Shown here piece after piece: positions 52,521-64,000 of a stretch of 64,000 bases of DNA (positions within the stretch are counted from its first letter, which is position 1; each line of letters opens with the position of its first letter). This stretch comes from Spodoptera frugiperda. Taxonomy: Eukaryota > Arthropoda > Insecta > Lepidoptera > Noctuidae. The stretch spans positions 2,914,001-2,978,000 of the forward strand of contig NC_064239.1 of assembly GCF_023101765.2 (NCBI RefSeq), in the 5' to 3' direction. The notes beneath the pieces were generated by a model. That model made no database searches, was not told the DNA's origin, and saw only the letters and a list, made by a program, of their open reading frames with translations. A program made the position numbers and the translations under genes.

Positions 52521-54674
52521 TACCCTTTATTGTAGCGTTGGTGCGTTACTCGTAATTTTAATGTGCTCGGAGACAAAGATACGCATTTCTTCCTAAAATT
52601 AAACACACAACAGATCCCTTTAATGAATGAGAATAAAGTACAAACAGAGCTTTACTCGATCTTGAAGGTCTAATGACGACATAGGTGTGTTTAAAAAAGT
52701 ATTAGTGCCAATTAAAATACTTAATCGGTACTAAATTCCTCACAAATTTAATTAAAAAAAAATAAAGTACCTGTCTGGTTCAATTTATTTGATCCGGAAT
52801 GGACGTATGACGGAATCAAAACTTGTTGCGAGGAACAAAAAAAGCTCATATAGACTTGTCAGGGTAAATTGTATGGCAGATTATCTACCATTTAAAACCA
52901 GTTCTAGGATTACTAAGGAATTTAGTTTATGAAGCGGTTTAGATTACCATAAACCATAACTTTAATAGCAGATAATCTACTAACCTAGAAATAAGTTAAT
53001 AATCTTACAAGAATTCTCCAATATTTAATTACTTATAAATAACTAGATATTGGAAAAAGCAACTAATCAATTTCAAAGTCTAATTAATTTCTCTAATTCA
53101 TTTTATTACTTTGAAATATTTAAATAATAAACGATTTCAAGAAATTAACATCATCAATTAATTTTATTTTATGCAGTTAATTTCGGCGAAGAAGAGGGAA
53201 ATGACCTTAGAAAAACAAATAGTGTCAACACTAGTGCCGTGCGCCATCTCTGTTTAACTTCAGGAACTATATACACATTTACTTGTACAATACATAATGT
53301 AGTTCTTATATAAGTCGGTAGATAGCGCAGCTATAGATATAGCTAGATACATAAGTGTGTTATTTTAGTTCGAAGAGTTAAGTAGAGATGGTGTTGTTTA
53401 TTCATTGATTTTAAAGACGTTTCGTAAGGTCAAAAAATGTTCTATTGTCTCGACCCATATTCTAATGTGTACTTCTATTTCTGAATATAATAAATGGTGA
53501 ATAGGTAAATTTCAATTTAGGTTTTAGAAACAAACAACCGACCTGTTCAGTGTAGGTAAGTCTGATTTAAAAACTATAAAAATAATAATCTAATTGTTAT
53601 AGGTATATGGTTCAAAGTTCATAATACAAAGTGACAAACACCTACTTAACAAAACACAATTATGGATGTCCAATAGTAGCAACGGTTTTTTTTTATGTAA
53701 CACTGCTTTTTCTGTTTTCTGATATTTTCTTTTTCAGATGCAGGACCTCGAAGGCTTTGAAGAAGGCGTATATGGAGTAGTAGTATAGCATCCTGTATTT
53801 GATGATGATAAAACTGATAAAAAATGTTTCGTTTTGTCACGCCTTTTATCCCTGAATGGGTAGGCCGAGGTGCACGTAATGCCACTGTACAATGTACACC
53901 CACGTTTCATCATTTATATTTTGCGTCCCATGTAATAGGGGGTGACCCATAAACTAGCCACAGTCCAAGCTACTGCTAAGAAATTAAAAACCGAAAAGAA
54001 GCCCAAAATACTTTGCCCAAGACCCTTGGTAATATAAAAAAAAACGCTGTAATAGCGCAAAATGCACCAAGTTACTATAGAATACAGTCATTAGTGCTTC
54101 TATCAATCATCCGTTAGAAGTATTTAATCGCAGACACGAGACGCGTCATTTCACATCCTGCTTTACTTATAATCGTTTTGTTGTTTACTGTTAAAAGTAA
54201 TGTTGGTATGCTTAAGTACTGCCTACTTATACGATTTTTTAAAACTATTCGTAAGGATACCTATTTGCGGAAGTACACTTACTACAATATATTATTTAAT
54301 AATAATAATGACTAAATTATTTACAATTTAATAAATACTAACTTAAAACTAAAATAAATAATAATATTACTACAATATTACTTAAATATTCACACAGGAA
54401 AAAATACTTATTAAATGTTCAGACAACAATTCCCATAAAAAATCCAATATTGCAAAAATTGTGAAAAGCGGTGAACTGTCATATAATACTGTTACTGTTC
54501 TGCAAAAGGGCGAGGTAAGTACCCTATGAAAGACCGGCCAGCAGCACCGTCTGTATTCAATCTGAAAGCTATCTAAAATCTATCTATAGCTATAGAAAAT
54601 CCGTCTATTGTTGTTACTAAGGTCTGACACTTTATAGTCAAAGACAGTCGATGATCACCTTATAAACACCATTA
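52521..54674. other. Intergenic region between divergent ABCG genes, left part
   Basis: AT-rich; holds a SINE-tail fragment at 53835-53900. No exon is seen. Confidence 0.45.
53835..53900 (-). repeat. SINE tail fragment (reverse)
   Basis: On the - strand GTACATTGTACAGTGGCATT, then CGGCCTACCCATTCAGGGAT and AAAAGGCGTG, matching 32265-32335 and the tail of 24943-25190. Confidence 0.6.
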
Positions 54675-54697
54675 GGTACCTGATTTCTGATTTGTGG

Positions 54698-54838
54698 ACA
54701 AGGTAACAGGTTACCGAGGCTCCGGCTCAAATCAGGAGATGGACCAGAGTGGTTTTTAGTCAGTAAAAGTCCAACACTCCCTCCCGCCTCACCCAAGGCG
54801 GGCGAAGTCATTGGATGATTTTCACCGCTCAAAAAAAG
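54698..54838 (+). mobile_element. SINE-like element copy S9, diverged
   Basis: Keeps GGCTCCGGCTCAAATCAGGA and TGGTTTTTAGTCAGTAAAAG but has an altered start. Flanks near 54675-54694 and 54837-54857 look like an old, mutated target duplication (ACCTGATTTCT / ACCTAATTTCT). Confidence 0.78.
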
Positions 54839-54857
54839 GCACCTAATTTCTTCATTT

Positions 54858-56265
54858 AGAAAGACGAGATGAAGAAAGAAGTACGAAGAGAGTGGAGATG
54901 GCATTACATATCCAGCTCTTTTAAAAAAAGCAAACTTAGCTAAAGGTGGCATTGTATACTCCAAACCCACTTTTATTTTTTCTCTCTTTTGGAAGATCGA
55001 GATTTCATACTATCATTCTTTTCTAACGTTTGGGAAACACTGATTTAAGAGGTAATGACTACATAAGTATGTTAATATATTTAACTTCACATCGAATATA
55101 TTACATAGTTGTCTAATTTACACTATCTCTTGACAGTTTTATGGGATCGTCCATTTTACTTTGACGTTTGCGTGCCAAAATCAAAATGCGTAGCACGCGC
55201 CAATGTCAAAAGTCTCACCTATCTTTTTTATATTGTAGGTAATCGAATATGTAAAACATGTATAGATAGAGTCACCGGCGCTGTGTGCTGAGGTATTAAA
55301 ATTAGGTCTGTCGACAAGTGGTCATTAATATATGTGTATGTAATGAACCTTTGCCATGCTCTTATAGGATATGTAAAAAAAAAACTTAATGGTTATAATT
55401 ATATTATTAAGTACGGTTTACTAATAAACAAAAGATAAATGGTTGCGTACTAAAGGTAAAGTAAAGGTACTAATGCTTGGGTATGATGTATCCTTAGTTC
55501 ATATTCCTTTTTTTAGTCCATACTATACTAACAATACAGTAAATAATACTATTAATACTACAAGCGGAATTAAAACTAAAAAGCATGCAGTAGCATGTGA
55601 AGCATGGATTTCCATAAAGTAAAGCCTGACTCTATTCTGTATAGTCCATAATATATGTTATTTACATACATATATTATAATTACAAAAAAAAGTATGAAT
55701 TGACCAACGAAATGCAGTCATCCTACGCAAATGCATTCGGCAATCGATTTTTATTCAAATAGATTGTATGTACACACATGTCACAAGCACACCGCTCGTA
55801 TGTGCAAGTTTAGGAAAAAATATTTCGTCAAAAATAATTGCTTAAACACAAATGTCTTTGTAAATGTCATTAGGTAACTCGTACTGTTATCACTAGCAAT
55901 TATTATGTAAGTAATTAATACTCGAATCACTTTACCTTTAGATTATTATCTAAATTTTTTTGGAAAATGCTATTTTGATAATTCTATTAATATCTAACTT
56001 TCTATTTAAATATCTTGATGACATATTGGAGACTCCTATTAACTGTCATCAAGACCTTTCTTCTTTTTCTTCACAGGTCTCTTTCATTTGTCCTTCGTTC
56101 TTCCTCAACCATTTAGTTTTTCTTTGGAAGCCACTTCTATAGAGGATGTGGCTATGAACTACTCAATGGTATTTTTTAGATTTCACAACCACAGCTTTTG
56201 GCCTGTGCCTATTTTATCTATCCACTCAACAACGATGTACCTTGTTTCTTTGGTATTTTAGCACC
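54858..56265. other. Intergenic, nothing recognised
   Basis: AT-rich; short open frames without family features. Confidence 0.4.
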
Positions 56266-56404
56266 TGTCCATCCAATGACTTCTCCCGCCTTGAGCGAGA
56301 CGAGAGAGTGTTTCAGACTCTTACTGACTAAAAACCACCCCGTTCCTTCTCCTGCTTTTTGAGCCGGAGCCCCGGTAAACCCGCTAGGTAGTCCGCAGCT
56401 CCGG
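56266..56404 (-). mobile_element. SINE-like element copy S10
   Basis: Full-length body on the - strand starting GGAGCTGCGGACTACCTAGC at 56402 and ending CATTGGATGG; the A-tail is lost. Confidence 0.85.
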
Positions 56405-56548
56405 AGTCCAGGATACCCTATCTAATGTTTATTGCCGAATCCTTTTTACCATATGGAAATACCCACCATTATTGCTTATGGCTTATTAATGCCTGTATAC
56501 GTACTTTCCCAGATAATAAATTTTGTTTCCTTTATTTTCACAATGACA

Positions 56549-56819
56549 TGTTTTTTTTTAGGTGGGACAATCATCCGTTCACTTCTTCCGCCCGGGTGAG
56601 GCCAGAGGAAATGTCAGTACTAACTAACCATCTCGTCCGTACTCCTGCTTTAAACCGTAGCTCCGGTAAACCCCCTGGTTGTCCGCAGCTCCGGATCCTG
56701 AATCACCTCTACTAGGGCCCATCTTTGGTGGTCTGATGGCGCAGTACGCGACGCGCCGTACGCTCGAGTCTGGTTCTGGTCGATCGGCGAGCCACCCATG
56801 CTCGCCGTCCGCTAGCCCG
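56549..56819 (-). mobile_element. 5'-truncated LINE copy (3' UTR only)
   Basis: The tail block (56549-56692) continues without a break into LINE-specific 3' UTR (56693-56819: TGATGGCGCAGTACGCGACG, CCCATGCTCGCCGTCCGC), matching 35652-35790 of the intact element. This is a dead-on-arrival copy of the same LINE family, older than the intact one by its mismatches. Confidence 0.85.
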
Positions 56820-58056
56820 TATATAATGATACGTATATCACCATAATTATAACACTCTTTTGTAACCTAAATAACTGCTAGCACACAATATCGACACAGA
56901 GGGTCAAGATGTCAATAGAAATAGATAAACCCAATCGATATGATAGCTAATTATATTATCTACAAGTGAGTTAACTGCATGACCAATGCATGAGATAATC
57001 TACAGTTAAATTGATCGCTTGCATATTTACATCCTCTTTGAAATTGTTCACTTAAGTTTGAGCTGTTATAAGTCTGTCTAGGACTGATAAATATGGCAAT
57101 ATTTTGATCCAATTATTAATAATGGCGTCGAAAAAGACACTTCTTTCGCAATTATCTTATCTTTACAATTATTAAGTGCAGGAAATTAAAATTTATGCAT
57201 GTGCATACATTCGTCAAGCCAGTTTCCTTGTGAGAGACTAGCTGCAGGCAAAACAAATGCCTCAATTCTAGCATATCTTTACTTTTTTAACTTTCAAAAA
57301 CGTCTTCATGCATGCTTGCCGATTTAGGATATTTTTAATTTGACTCTACTTAAATATGTTTTTATCGCCTTTAAAATGTTTAATTTATTCCTTAATGTGT
57401 GCCGACTTCTTTTAGATAATCTACTCTACATTACATTTACACTTCTGCCGAGTGCCTCAGTGATATATTGTAATGGATATGACATTAATATGATATATGA
57501 TATAGAGTTACGCACAATCTGGACACGGAAACCCGTTTGCGCCTACGCACACTACGCACATTCTACGTTTTACAACGAACATTTATAAGTTGTTTTCCCT
57601 TTATTTATTTTTAGGGACTTTTACACGCACGTGTATACCAGCCCCATCATACCTTTTACTAATACATAATCTTGCTAAAACGTAACCTAGCGAATATAAA
57701 TACTTTGAAGGCAGCCTCCGAATTAGGTGTAGATAAAATATGGTGAAATGCACCTACCTCATGCATTTTTTTTTATATTTATAAAAAAAAAAACAGAAAA
57801 TACTACAAAACGATGTTCTTCTTGACGTTTTCCTAAAGTTTCAGCTACGCGAAGTCAGTGACAAAATACAAGAAAAATCGTAAGTAGGTAGGTGTGTCAG
57901 TTGTCAGTTTTATTATATTTACCTTAATAGCACTGCTTTTGATATTACACCCGGTTCTACAAACGAGATTCTGTCCACATGATGCTTATTCATGACTTAG
58001 TTAGCAAAAAGTTGATCTTTAAACATTTTGCTTTAATAAATTATGAATTTGCTCTC
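56820..58056. other. Intergenic, nothing recognised
   Basis: AT-rich; no repeat ends or exons. Confidence 0.4.
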
Positions 58057-58231
58057 TTTTTTTTAAGGGGGGAAAATCATCCAATGACTTTTCTAGCCTT
58101 AAGGCGAGAGAAGACATTGAATGATTTTCCCCCTGAAAAAGCCTTTCAAGGCAGTAAAGTCTGAACTCACCCGTTCCTACTCCTGCTTTTGAGCCTGAGC
58201 ACCGGTAAACCCGCTAGCTAGTCCGCCTCTC
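58057..58231 (-). mobile_element. SINE-like element copy S12, rearranged with an internal foldback
   Basis: The 3' tail unit appears twice in opposite orientation: GGGGAAAATCATCCAATGAC from 58069 and its inverted partner ending GATTTTCCCCC at about 58133, forming a ~30-bp-arm palindrome around CCTTAAGG. After that the rest of the element (GTTCCTACTCCTGC ... GTCCGCCTCT) continues on the - strand. Confidence 0.8.
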
Positions 58232-59359
58232 AGTTTACTTACCAAGACTTGATGACAAATGGTTTGTATCAAACCAGTACGTTCAACCTAACAGTGCCTT
58301 ACATCTTTAGCTTCTGAAATAACTGTGCTATCTTCGACAATACATGAACATTTTATTCAAAGTACTCAATAAGTAGATAAACATAAATTTCCTAGTTCTT
58401 GAGTACATCATCTACTTATGTATTAGTGTATATTTCTATAGTTATAAGCTTGTATTATTGATCGTTGCATCGTGGCCTTCGCTTAGGTCATACTACCGTT
58501 TTCAGTGACAGCTTGCTGGTGATAAAATATGTATGTGCACCTATCTAAGTATACTCCGCTATACGATTAATCAATGTCGGAAAATTGTTCTTCATATTGT
58601 CTTGTCATGTATTTTACCTATTTTGAAGCTGTTTTAAATTATTTTCTATTGTTATTATGCTCTTATGTGTGGTTTAGTTCTCCATTGAGCTGTGATGCAA
58701 AATGCAGAATAAATTGCATTGGTTTTAGTAGGCAAAACTGTTTTTCAGTACTATGTAAATTAATGATTACTTTAGGTAAGTGAAATAGTCAGAATTAATT
58801 TATGTAATGACTAATGACGAATCAATTTGTTTGATAAAATATTACATCGTTCAAAGCCAGCCGGTAACTAGATAGGTACCGGGCCAATACAATACAAAAG
58901 AATGTTTGATTAAAATTCAATTAAAAGTTAACAAATAAACTGGTCTACGTTTAATACGGAACAGTAATTAATGAAGACATCACGGTATATGTACCCGGCG
59001 AGCTAGCAATGAAACAAGTATGAAAACACCCGCGCTATATGCCCTCAGTGTGGTGGCAACCTCGCGCTGTTTCGCACAGCACGTTGCCCGACCGAACGCA
59101 CGCAACTAACGGATCACGGATTCCAAATACGAAATTTTTATTTTTATTTTTAAATAAAAACTTTTTTCATTTCTTTTCTTTTCTATACGAACGCCATTTA
59201 ATAACGTTCGATATTTAATTTAAACTTTTGAATTAGAAATTGTTTTTTTCTAAAAAAGTTAACTTTCGGTATGTGTTGTTTTTGATTACGATTTGTAATT
59301 AAGAAAAAGTTGTGTTGTTTAATATTTTGATTTGTAAATAAGTGTTTGTGGTGATCAAA
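58232..59359. other. 5' flank of the second ABCG gene
   Basis: AT-rich to about 58980, then a GC-richer stretch 58990-59115 (ACCCGCGCTATATGCCCTC, CCGACCGAACGCACGCAAC) about 250 bases before the start codon, a plausible promoter/5' UTR zone. No defined promoter motif was found. Confidence 0.4.
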
Positions 59360-59519
59360 ATGGCGAAAGCTATGGCAGTGCTTCAAGGGTTGGGCCACAA
59401 AGTAAGTGGCAAGGAACAGGAATGCCGCACGTTGCAAGTCAACATGCCATCTCCGAGGCCTGTTGACATAGAATTTAACAACATCACGCTACAAGTCTCG
59501 GAGGGACTGACCTCAAGAA
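59360..59519 (+). CDS. Second ABCG half-transporter gene, exon 1 (partial gene, runs off the window)
   Basis: Encodes 53 residues from an ATG in good context (TCAAAATGG); an in-frame TAA lies 21 bases upstream. VDIEFNNITLQVSEGLTSR matches VDIHFSNITCTVKLGITK of the - strand gene, and both exons end after the first base of the codon following that block, so the intron position is shared. The donor is GTAAGT. The N-terminus before the block is shorter (34 against 64 residues) and unrelated. No Walker A exon is present in the remaining 4.5 kb, so exon 2 must lie beyond 64000, if intact. Function as for the neighbour is inferred from homology only. Confidence 0.82.
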
Positions 59520-60175
59520 GTAAGTTGTTTACTATTTACAAACAACCAATGATAACAAATATTTTTGTTTATCTATTCTGTTGAAGCAATATTATTTCGA
59601 TATAAGAGTCATTTTCATTAATTTTTCACGTAATAAAATATTATAACGGCTATATCCAGTCTGTGTTATGTCAAATGTTTTAAATGGTTACTTTTTAATA
59701 AGCTACACATGAAGAACTTGGAAATTTCTGTTCAAAATTAATATTATCGAATTAGTTTCAAGGCGTACAAGAACTAATGATTTAACATTATTATTATATA
59801 AAATAAAGTCGTTTGTTTTACACACACCGATTATTATGTATACGATAAATTAATTCGGTAATTTACATTTTGTATATTTTTATGTGCAATTTAATACTTT
59901 TATTTAAAATTTGACCGTGACTGTGCACTATTTAATTATACATAAACAATTTGGAATCGCTTAGTCAAATGTCGCCAACGCTTGCGTTTTGCGTAGTACG
60001 AAGACTCATTTCGGTGTAGAAGTGGTTATTTTGTGGTAGAATGCGTAAATTAATTACTAAGAGTAACGATTAATAGAGAATAAAGTACTCTTATTAAGAA
60101 TAACGATGAAAAGACTAACCATTTAGTGTCTTGCTCATTCTTCTCTATTCCAAGCTACACTTTGAAACGAGCACC

Positions 60176-60258
60176 TAGCTTAACTGACAGACAGACTGGC
60201 GAACAATTAAATTAGACGTTTCAAAAGTGCCTCATTGAGGATTAATTGAAATAGATAA
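60176..60258 (+). repeat. 85-bp dispersed repeat, partner of 48494-48578
   Basis: AACTGACAGACAGACTGGCG ... GACGTTTCAAAAGTGCC ... AGGATTAATTGAA, about 85% like its partner. It is followed by TTTGACTTTGATTTTGAC, an ending I have seen on common lepidopteran repeats. Confidence 0.75.
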
Positions 60259-61394
60259 ATGCTTTGACTTTGATTTTGACATTCAGGTTTTCGAAATAAT
60301 ATTTTTAAGTTTTGATAAAGTCTAGGTTAATAGTGTTGCATCTCTGACACCTTTATAATATTATATAGTAAATATATTATAGTATATAGTATATTATAGT
60401 ATAGAGTATAGATAACAAGACCTTAAGCATCTGAAAAATAATCGTGCGAAGGAGCGCTTCAATGCCATATTTATTTTATTTTAAAAACACTTATATACCT
60501 ACGCATAGTTGATAGTAATACATGTGTAAATAAACAAGTGAAATGAGACATTATGCACACGTTATGAAGTGCACTTTGCTTCACTGATTTTAATGGTTGA
60601 CTGATATAGGAACTTGTTATATGATAACTTGATATTTTGTAATGATATTTTATAGTAACGCAGTCTAGTGTACTACATTTCACATATTTCTTTATATAAG
60701 TAGGTATTTCTTTGTAGATACTTACCGAAGAAATGAAAAACAACGGATTTAGAAACAGAATAAAACCTCATTCCCTTTCAGAGAATTTCTGAGAAATAAA
60801 CTTTTTACCAGTTTTTATCATCAGTGGTATACCTAGTAAAAAGATTGTTAAAGAATTTAGGTATGAAGTCTATTGAGATTTTTTTACTTGTAAGTCGTTA
60901 GTAATAATGCTGTGTGCGCAGAGACTTACTGTCGTATTCAGACATATTTAATGATTATTTAAACTATTCCTTGGTAACGATTTCGTTTCGAAAACAATTG
61001 GTATGGACTAAGCTAAGTAACTATTAGTATAGTGGTTACCGATGAAGCAAAATATTATTGTATCTGAAGAATTTCTTCTTAAGATTACCTAAAGATTTAC
61101 TACTGAAATTATCCTTTATTATTTGAAGTCCTTTAAAAGGTCACCATCTCAAAGACCTAAACTACATATTTTGTATAAAAACAACTCTACAAACCTTTGA
61201 GCATTATCATAACAGTCGCGCCGTAGTTGAAGTGAGCTACCTACTAAGAACATGATTAAGATAAATAAGAAAAAGTATTTTCATCTACGGATGACGGCAA
61301 TAACGCCTCCACGTGCAATTGTTCAATAAAACATGGTATACTGTATACTAGCCATGTCTGATGTCACAATTAATCCGAATTTATTAAAGGAAAT

Positions 61395-61480
61395 GCAAAT
61401 AATACGTACACTGCTTCGTTGCTCTAGTTTTCATACTTCATTGCACGGAGTCTGAATTCGGACCCAAGTGGCCTAAGCAA
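61395..61480 (+). repeat. Possible degraded SINE (weak)
   Basis: ACTGCTTCGTTGCTCTAG and TGCACGGAGTCTGAATTC resemble parts of the SINE at 24943-25190 (ACTGCCTCGTTGGTCAAG, CGCACGGAGTCTGAAATT) with the region between them shortened. The match is short. Confidence 0.35.
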
Positions 61481-62734
61481 TTTATTTATTGATGTTTGAG
61501 TTCGAATTGTCTCCGTGGGTAGTGGTCGCAAAACCCAGTAAATTAAAGAAAACCTGTTCAATTCCCAGTTCCAAAAATAAGGTTTTCGGAATTCTCTATC
61601 TGAAGTTTGTAACTGTGTCCACTGTCCAGAGTATACGAAAAGGCTTTCTAATGAAGAGACTGATGACAAAGCTAGTATAAAAAGACTTACCAATAAACAT
61701 ATTCCTTTACGTTTTTACTGAATGGACATTATTCAGACTAAAATAAAACTTTACTATGTTTTTCGACACTATCAATAGTAAGTATTTATTTACACTAAAA
61801 CCTCATAATACAGTCTGTAAAGGTGAAATATGAACTAGTTCAAACAGTTCACTTCTATAACTATACACATGTATTATTATACATATACATGTAGGTATTG
61901 TAGGTATGTGTAATGTGTAAAGTACCTATCACTCCCAAGTACCTATAGGTAAACGTGATATGATATTATTATGTTATTATTTACCTGTATGCCACTGAGA
62001 TCTGCCTTGACCTCATAAAATGCTGTCAGACCGCTTTCTACGCAGAATCAAAACACGCAGACTAAACATTTTGAACCATAGTCTTTCTACTTAATTTGAG
62101 AAAGTTCGCTCAAAAATGTATAAAATTCGGACATAACGTTTTTGAAACCGTTTATACAATAGACTGTCTCGTCTCGTTGGTCTGATGTCCTCAGTAAATC
62201 CCGAATTATTGCTAATTATCGAAAATTCGCAATAAACATTAGATTATTTACCTTTTTTATTGCCAATATTCTTTTTGGAACAAGGCTGTAGACTTGCTTA
62301 AAATACATAAAATTCTTAAAAAGATAAACTTTATTATTATAAATTCAGAATCATTATGCTTCTTCAGTTATAAGAAAAACGTATAATAAAAACATTTTAA
62401 TGAATCCGATATTTTTAACACTTTGAACTGAATACCAAAACACTGTTACTATCTCCGGTCTCCATATTTATCATAAAACTGCCGAAAGTCTTTGTAACTT
62501 AACTTGGTGACACAAAAAGGTACCGCTTGTTTGGTTAAATAAAGCGTTTACAATTAAATACAGTTAATTTACTAGAATCTACAAACCGTGTCATGGTGAT
62601 ATATTGTCTTAAAAGGGTCCTCTATATAGTGCTAATTGTGAAAGTGAGTCTGTATGTTTTAACGGCACAGCGGCGATGTGTAAATTGCTGGGTCGATTTT
62701 GATGAATGTTGATACGTTAGATTTTTTATGAGAT

Positions 62735-62825
62735 AGGGGGTAAACGAGCAGACTAGTCACCTGATGTAAGCGATCAGAGCTGCCCATGGACACCCGCAAC
62801 ACCAGAGGAGTCACATGTTCGTTGC
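62735..62825 (+). repeat. Dispersed repeat family GAGCAGACGGATCACCTGATGG, partial copy 3
   Basis: Only the first ~90 bases are present (GGTAAACGAGCAGACTAGTC ... CCCATGGACACCCGCAACAC), about 340 bases from copy 4 in opposite orientation. Confidence 0.65.
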
Positions 62826-63164
62826 TGGTCATTCACGACTCATATCGCTACTTTCGCAGCGTTTTTTTTTTATTTCTTGTCTCGGAATTTCGTGTTTTGC
62901 ATTCTGTTTCAAAATCGAGAAGAAACAACATTTTATTTTGAGTGGTCGACTTGGTTTTTATTGTGTTGTTTTTGTCGTACCGTACAACCGTAGTTCTTTT
63001 TTCGAAATTCTTGTATCTTGGAACGGGTTTGTAATAATGTTGCCTGCTATTTTGTATACTTTTAGGCATACCCAAAAACATAATATATTATGTTTATATT
63101 TTAACATATATTATATCAAGAGGTAGAAACAGAGATGGACAAAAAGTAGATGTAGTGTATGTTA
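62826..63164. other. Intron 1 of the second ABCG gene, nothing recognised
   Basis: AT-rich; a 103-codon open frame (62815-63126) has no family features and starts inside a repeat, so it is most likely chance. Confidence 0.4.
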
Positions 63165-63450
63165 AGTGTGGGAGAGTCATGCTTCGGCACGAATGGGCCG
63201 GCTCGAGCGGAGTGATATCCCGGCCCCGTGAAACAGCTTGCGTTGTGTTTCGTTGTGTGGGTGAGGTTACCGGAGGCCCTAATCCCGCCTTCCCAATCTT
63301 CCCAATCCGCAATTCTCCAACAACCCTTAAATTCCTAACCCCCAAAAGGTAACGCACTTGTAACGTTTCTGGTGTTTCAAGTGTCCATAGATGGCGGCGA
63401 TTGCTTGCCATCAGGTGATACATCTGGTCGTTTACCAGCGTGTTCTATAA
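63165..63450 (-). repeat. Dispersed repeat family GAGCAGACGGATCACCTGATGG, copy 4
   Basis: Near full-length on the - strand: CACCTGATGGCAAGCAATCG, CTTAGGGGTT-type centre, CTCCGGTAACCTCACCCAC and the far end with GAGCCGGCCCATTCGTGCC. Confidence 0.75.
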
Positions 63451-64000
63451 AAAATGTAGGTAGTACTCGAAGCAGTTATTTACTCCTTCGAGGAATCGAC
63501 GCGTAGGTAATGTAATACGAGTATATATCTATTCACTAACATAAGAACTGGTTGCACTTGTGTATAAAACTAGTTTTCGAAAAGGAAACGTAAGTTATGT
63601 ATAAAATTATGGTTATTGAAATTGAATATGCACACAGCAATCTTAAAGCGTAGTGAAGGAAAAGATCTTAGGGAAACTGCGTGCAAATATAGCGTAGAAT
63701 AAAAATGTATTATATGGGAAAATAACCGGTTAAGTGTAACTCGGGAAAATCGATGCCATTATTTTAGTAAACAAAAGCCGAGTTTATATCGGTAAACATG
63801 TTTGTTTACCGATATAAAATCGCGGTAAATACAACAGTATTTGAAGCAATTTTTACCTAAGCGTGAGTATTGTTTAACATCAAATCTCTCATTTGTTTTG
63901 TTTAAAAAATATTATGAAAATGTATAGCTAACACTTAATCTGTGTTTTTGAAAAAATACATAGTTATATGTAAACTTGTCCTGCTTCAGATCGTAAAACA
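63451..64000. other. Intron 1 of the second ABCG gene, end of window
   Basis: AT-rich, with an inverted pair TTTATATCGGTAAACATG/TGTTTACCGATATAAA near 63783-63818. No exon. Confidence 0.45.

Larger units (their letters stand above)
59520..62734. other. Intron 1 of the second ABCG gene
   Basis: AT-rich. Recognised pieces are the 85-bp repeat at 60176-60258 and a possible SINE remnant at 61395-61480. No further exon. Confidence 0.5.

Noticed and set aside
62815..63126. 103-codon + strand open frame
   Set aside because: Starts inside a dispersed repeat, T-rich composition, no family motif or splice context.

Overview
This window looks like chromosomal DNA of a moth or butterfly. It is AT-rich, its genes have short exons with standard GT-AG introns, and it is packed with dispersed repeats of lepidopteran type: tRNA-derived SINEs, short inverted-repeat elements (MITEs) and an R1-type LINE. 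The species cannot be named from the sequence alone. There is no bacterial gene, CRISPR array or operon.

Three host genes are visible. (1) On the + strand at 7.8-10.9 kb lies a four-exon gene for a small multi-pass membrane protein of the AIG1/ADTRP (FAR-17a) family. Its last coding exon is interrupted by a fresh SINE with a perfect 12-bp target-site duplication. (2) On the - strand, 52.27 kb down to 13.47 kb, is a complete 11-exon ABCG half-transporter gene (654 residues, ABCG1/ABCG4-like). All splice phases agree. The first intron is about 28.5 kb and holds most of the mobile DNA. (3) On the + strand at 59.36 kb is the first coding exon of a second, paralogous ABCG gene that runs off the window. 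Genes 2 and 3 are head-to-head, about 7.1 kb apart, and their first introns fall at the equivalent position and phase.

The main mobile element is a full-length, apparently intact R1-clade non-LTR retrotransposon (35.49-41.72 kb, - strand). It has a perfect 15-bp target-site duplication, an ORF1 with three C-terminal zinc knuckles, an ORF2 with endonuclease and reverse transcriptase, and overlapping stop-start codons (TAATG) between them. Its last ~145 nt before the poly(A) are the same sequence as a SINE-like unit scattered about ten more times in the window, including the copy inside the AIG1/ADTRP-like gene. The natural reading is an autonomous element with a non-autonomous partner that uses its 3' tail, and one partner insertion that has altered a host protein.

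The rest is intronic or intergenic AT-rich DNA holding several MITE families (two with TTA duplications and GGG termini typical of PIF/Harbinger, one relic with a transposase N-terminal fragment), foldback palindromes, a 271-bp-spaced direct duplication and a few microsatellites. Coordinates of repeats are read by eye and may be off by several bases unless bounded by a target-site duplication.
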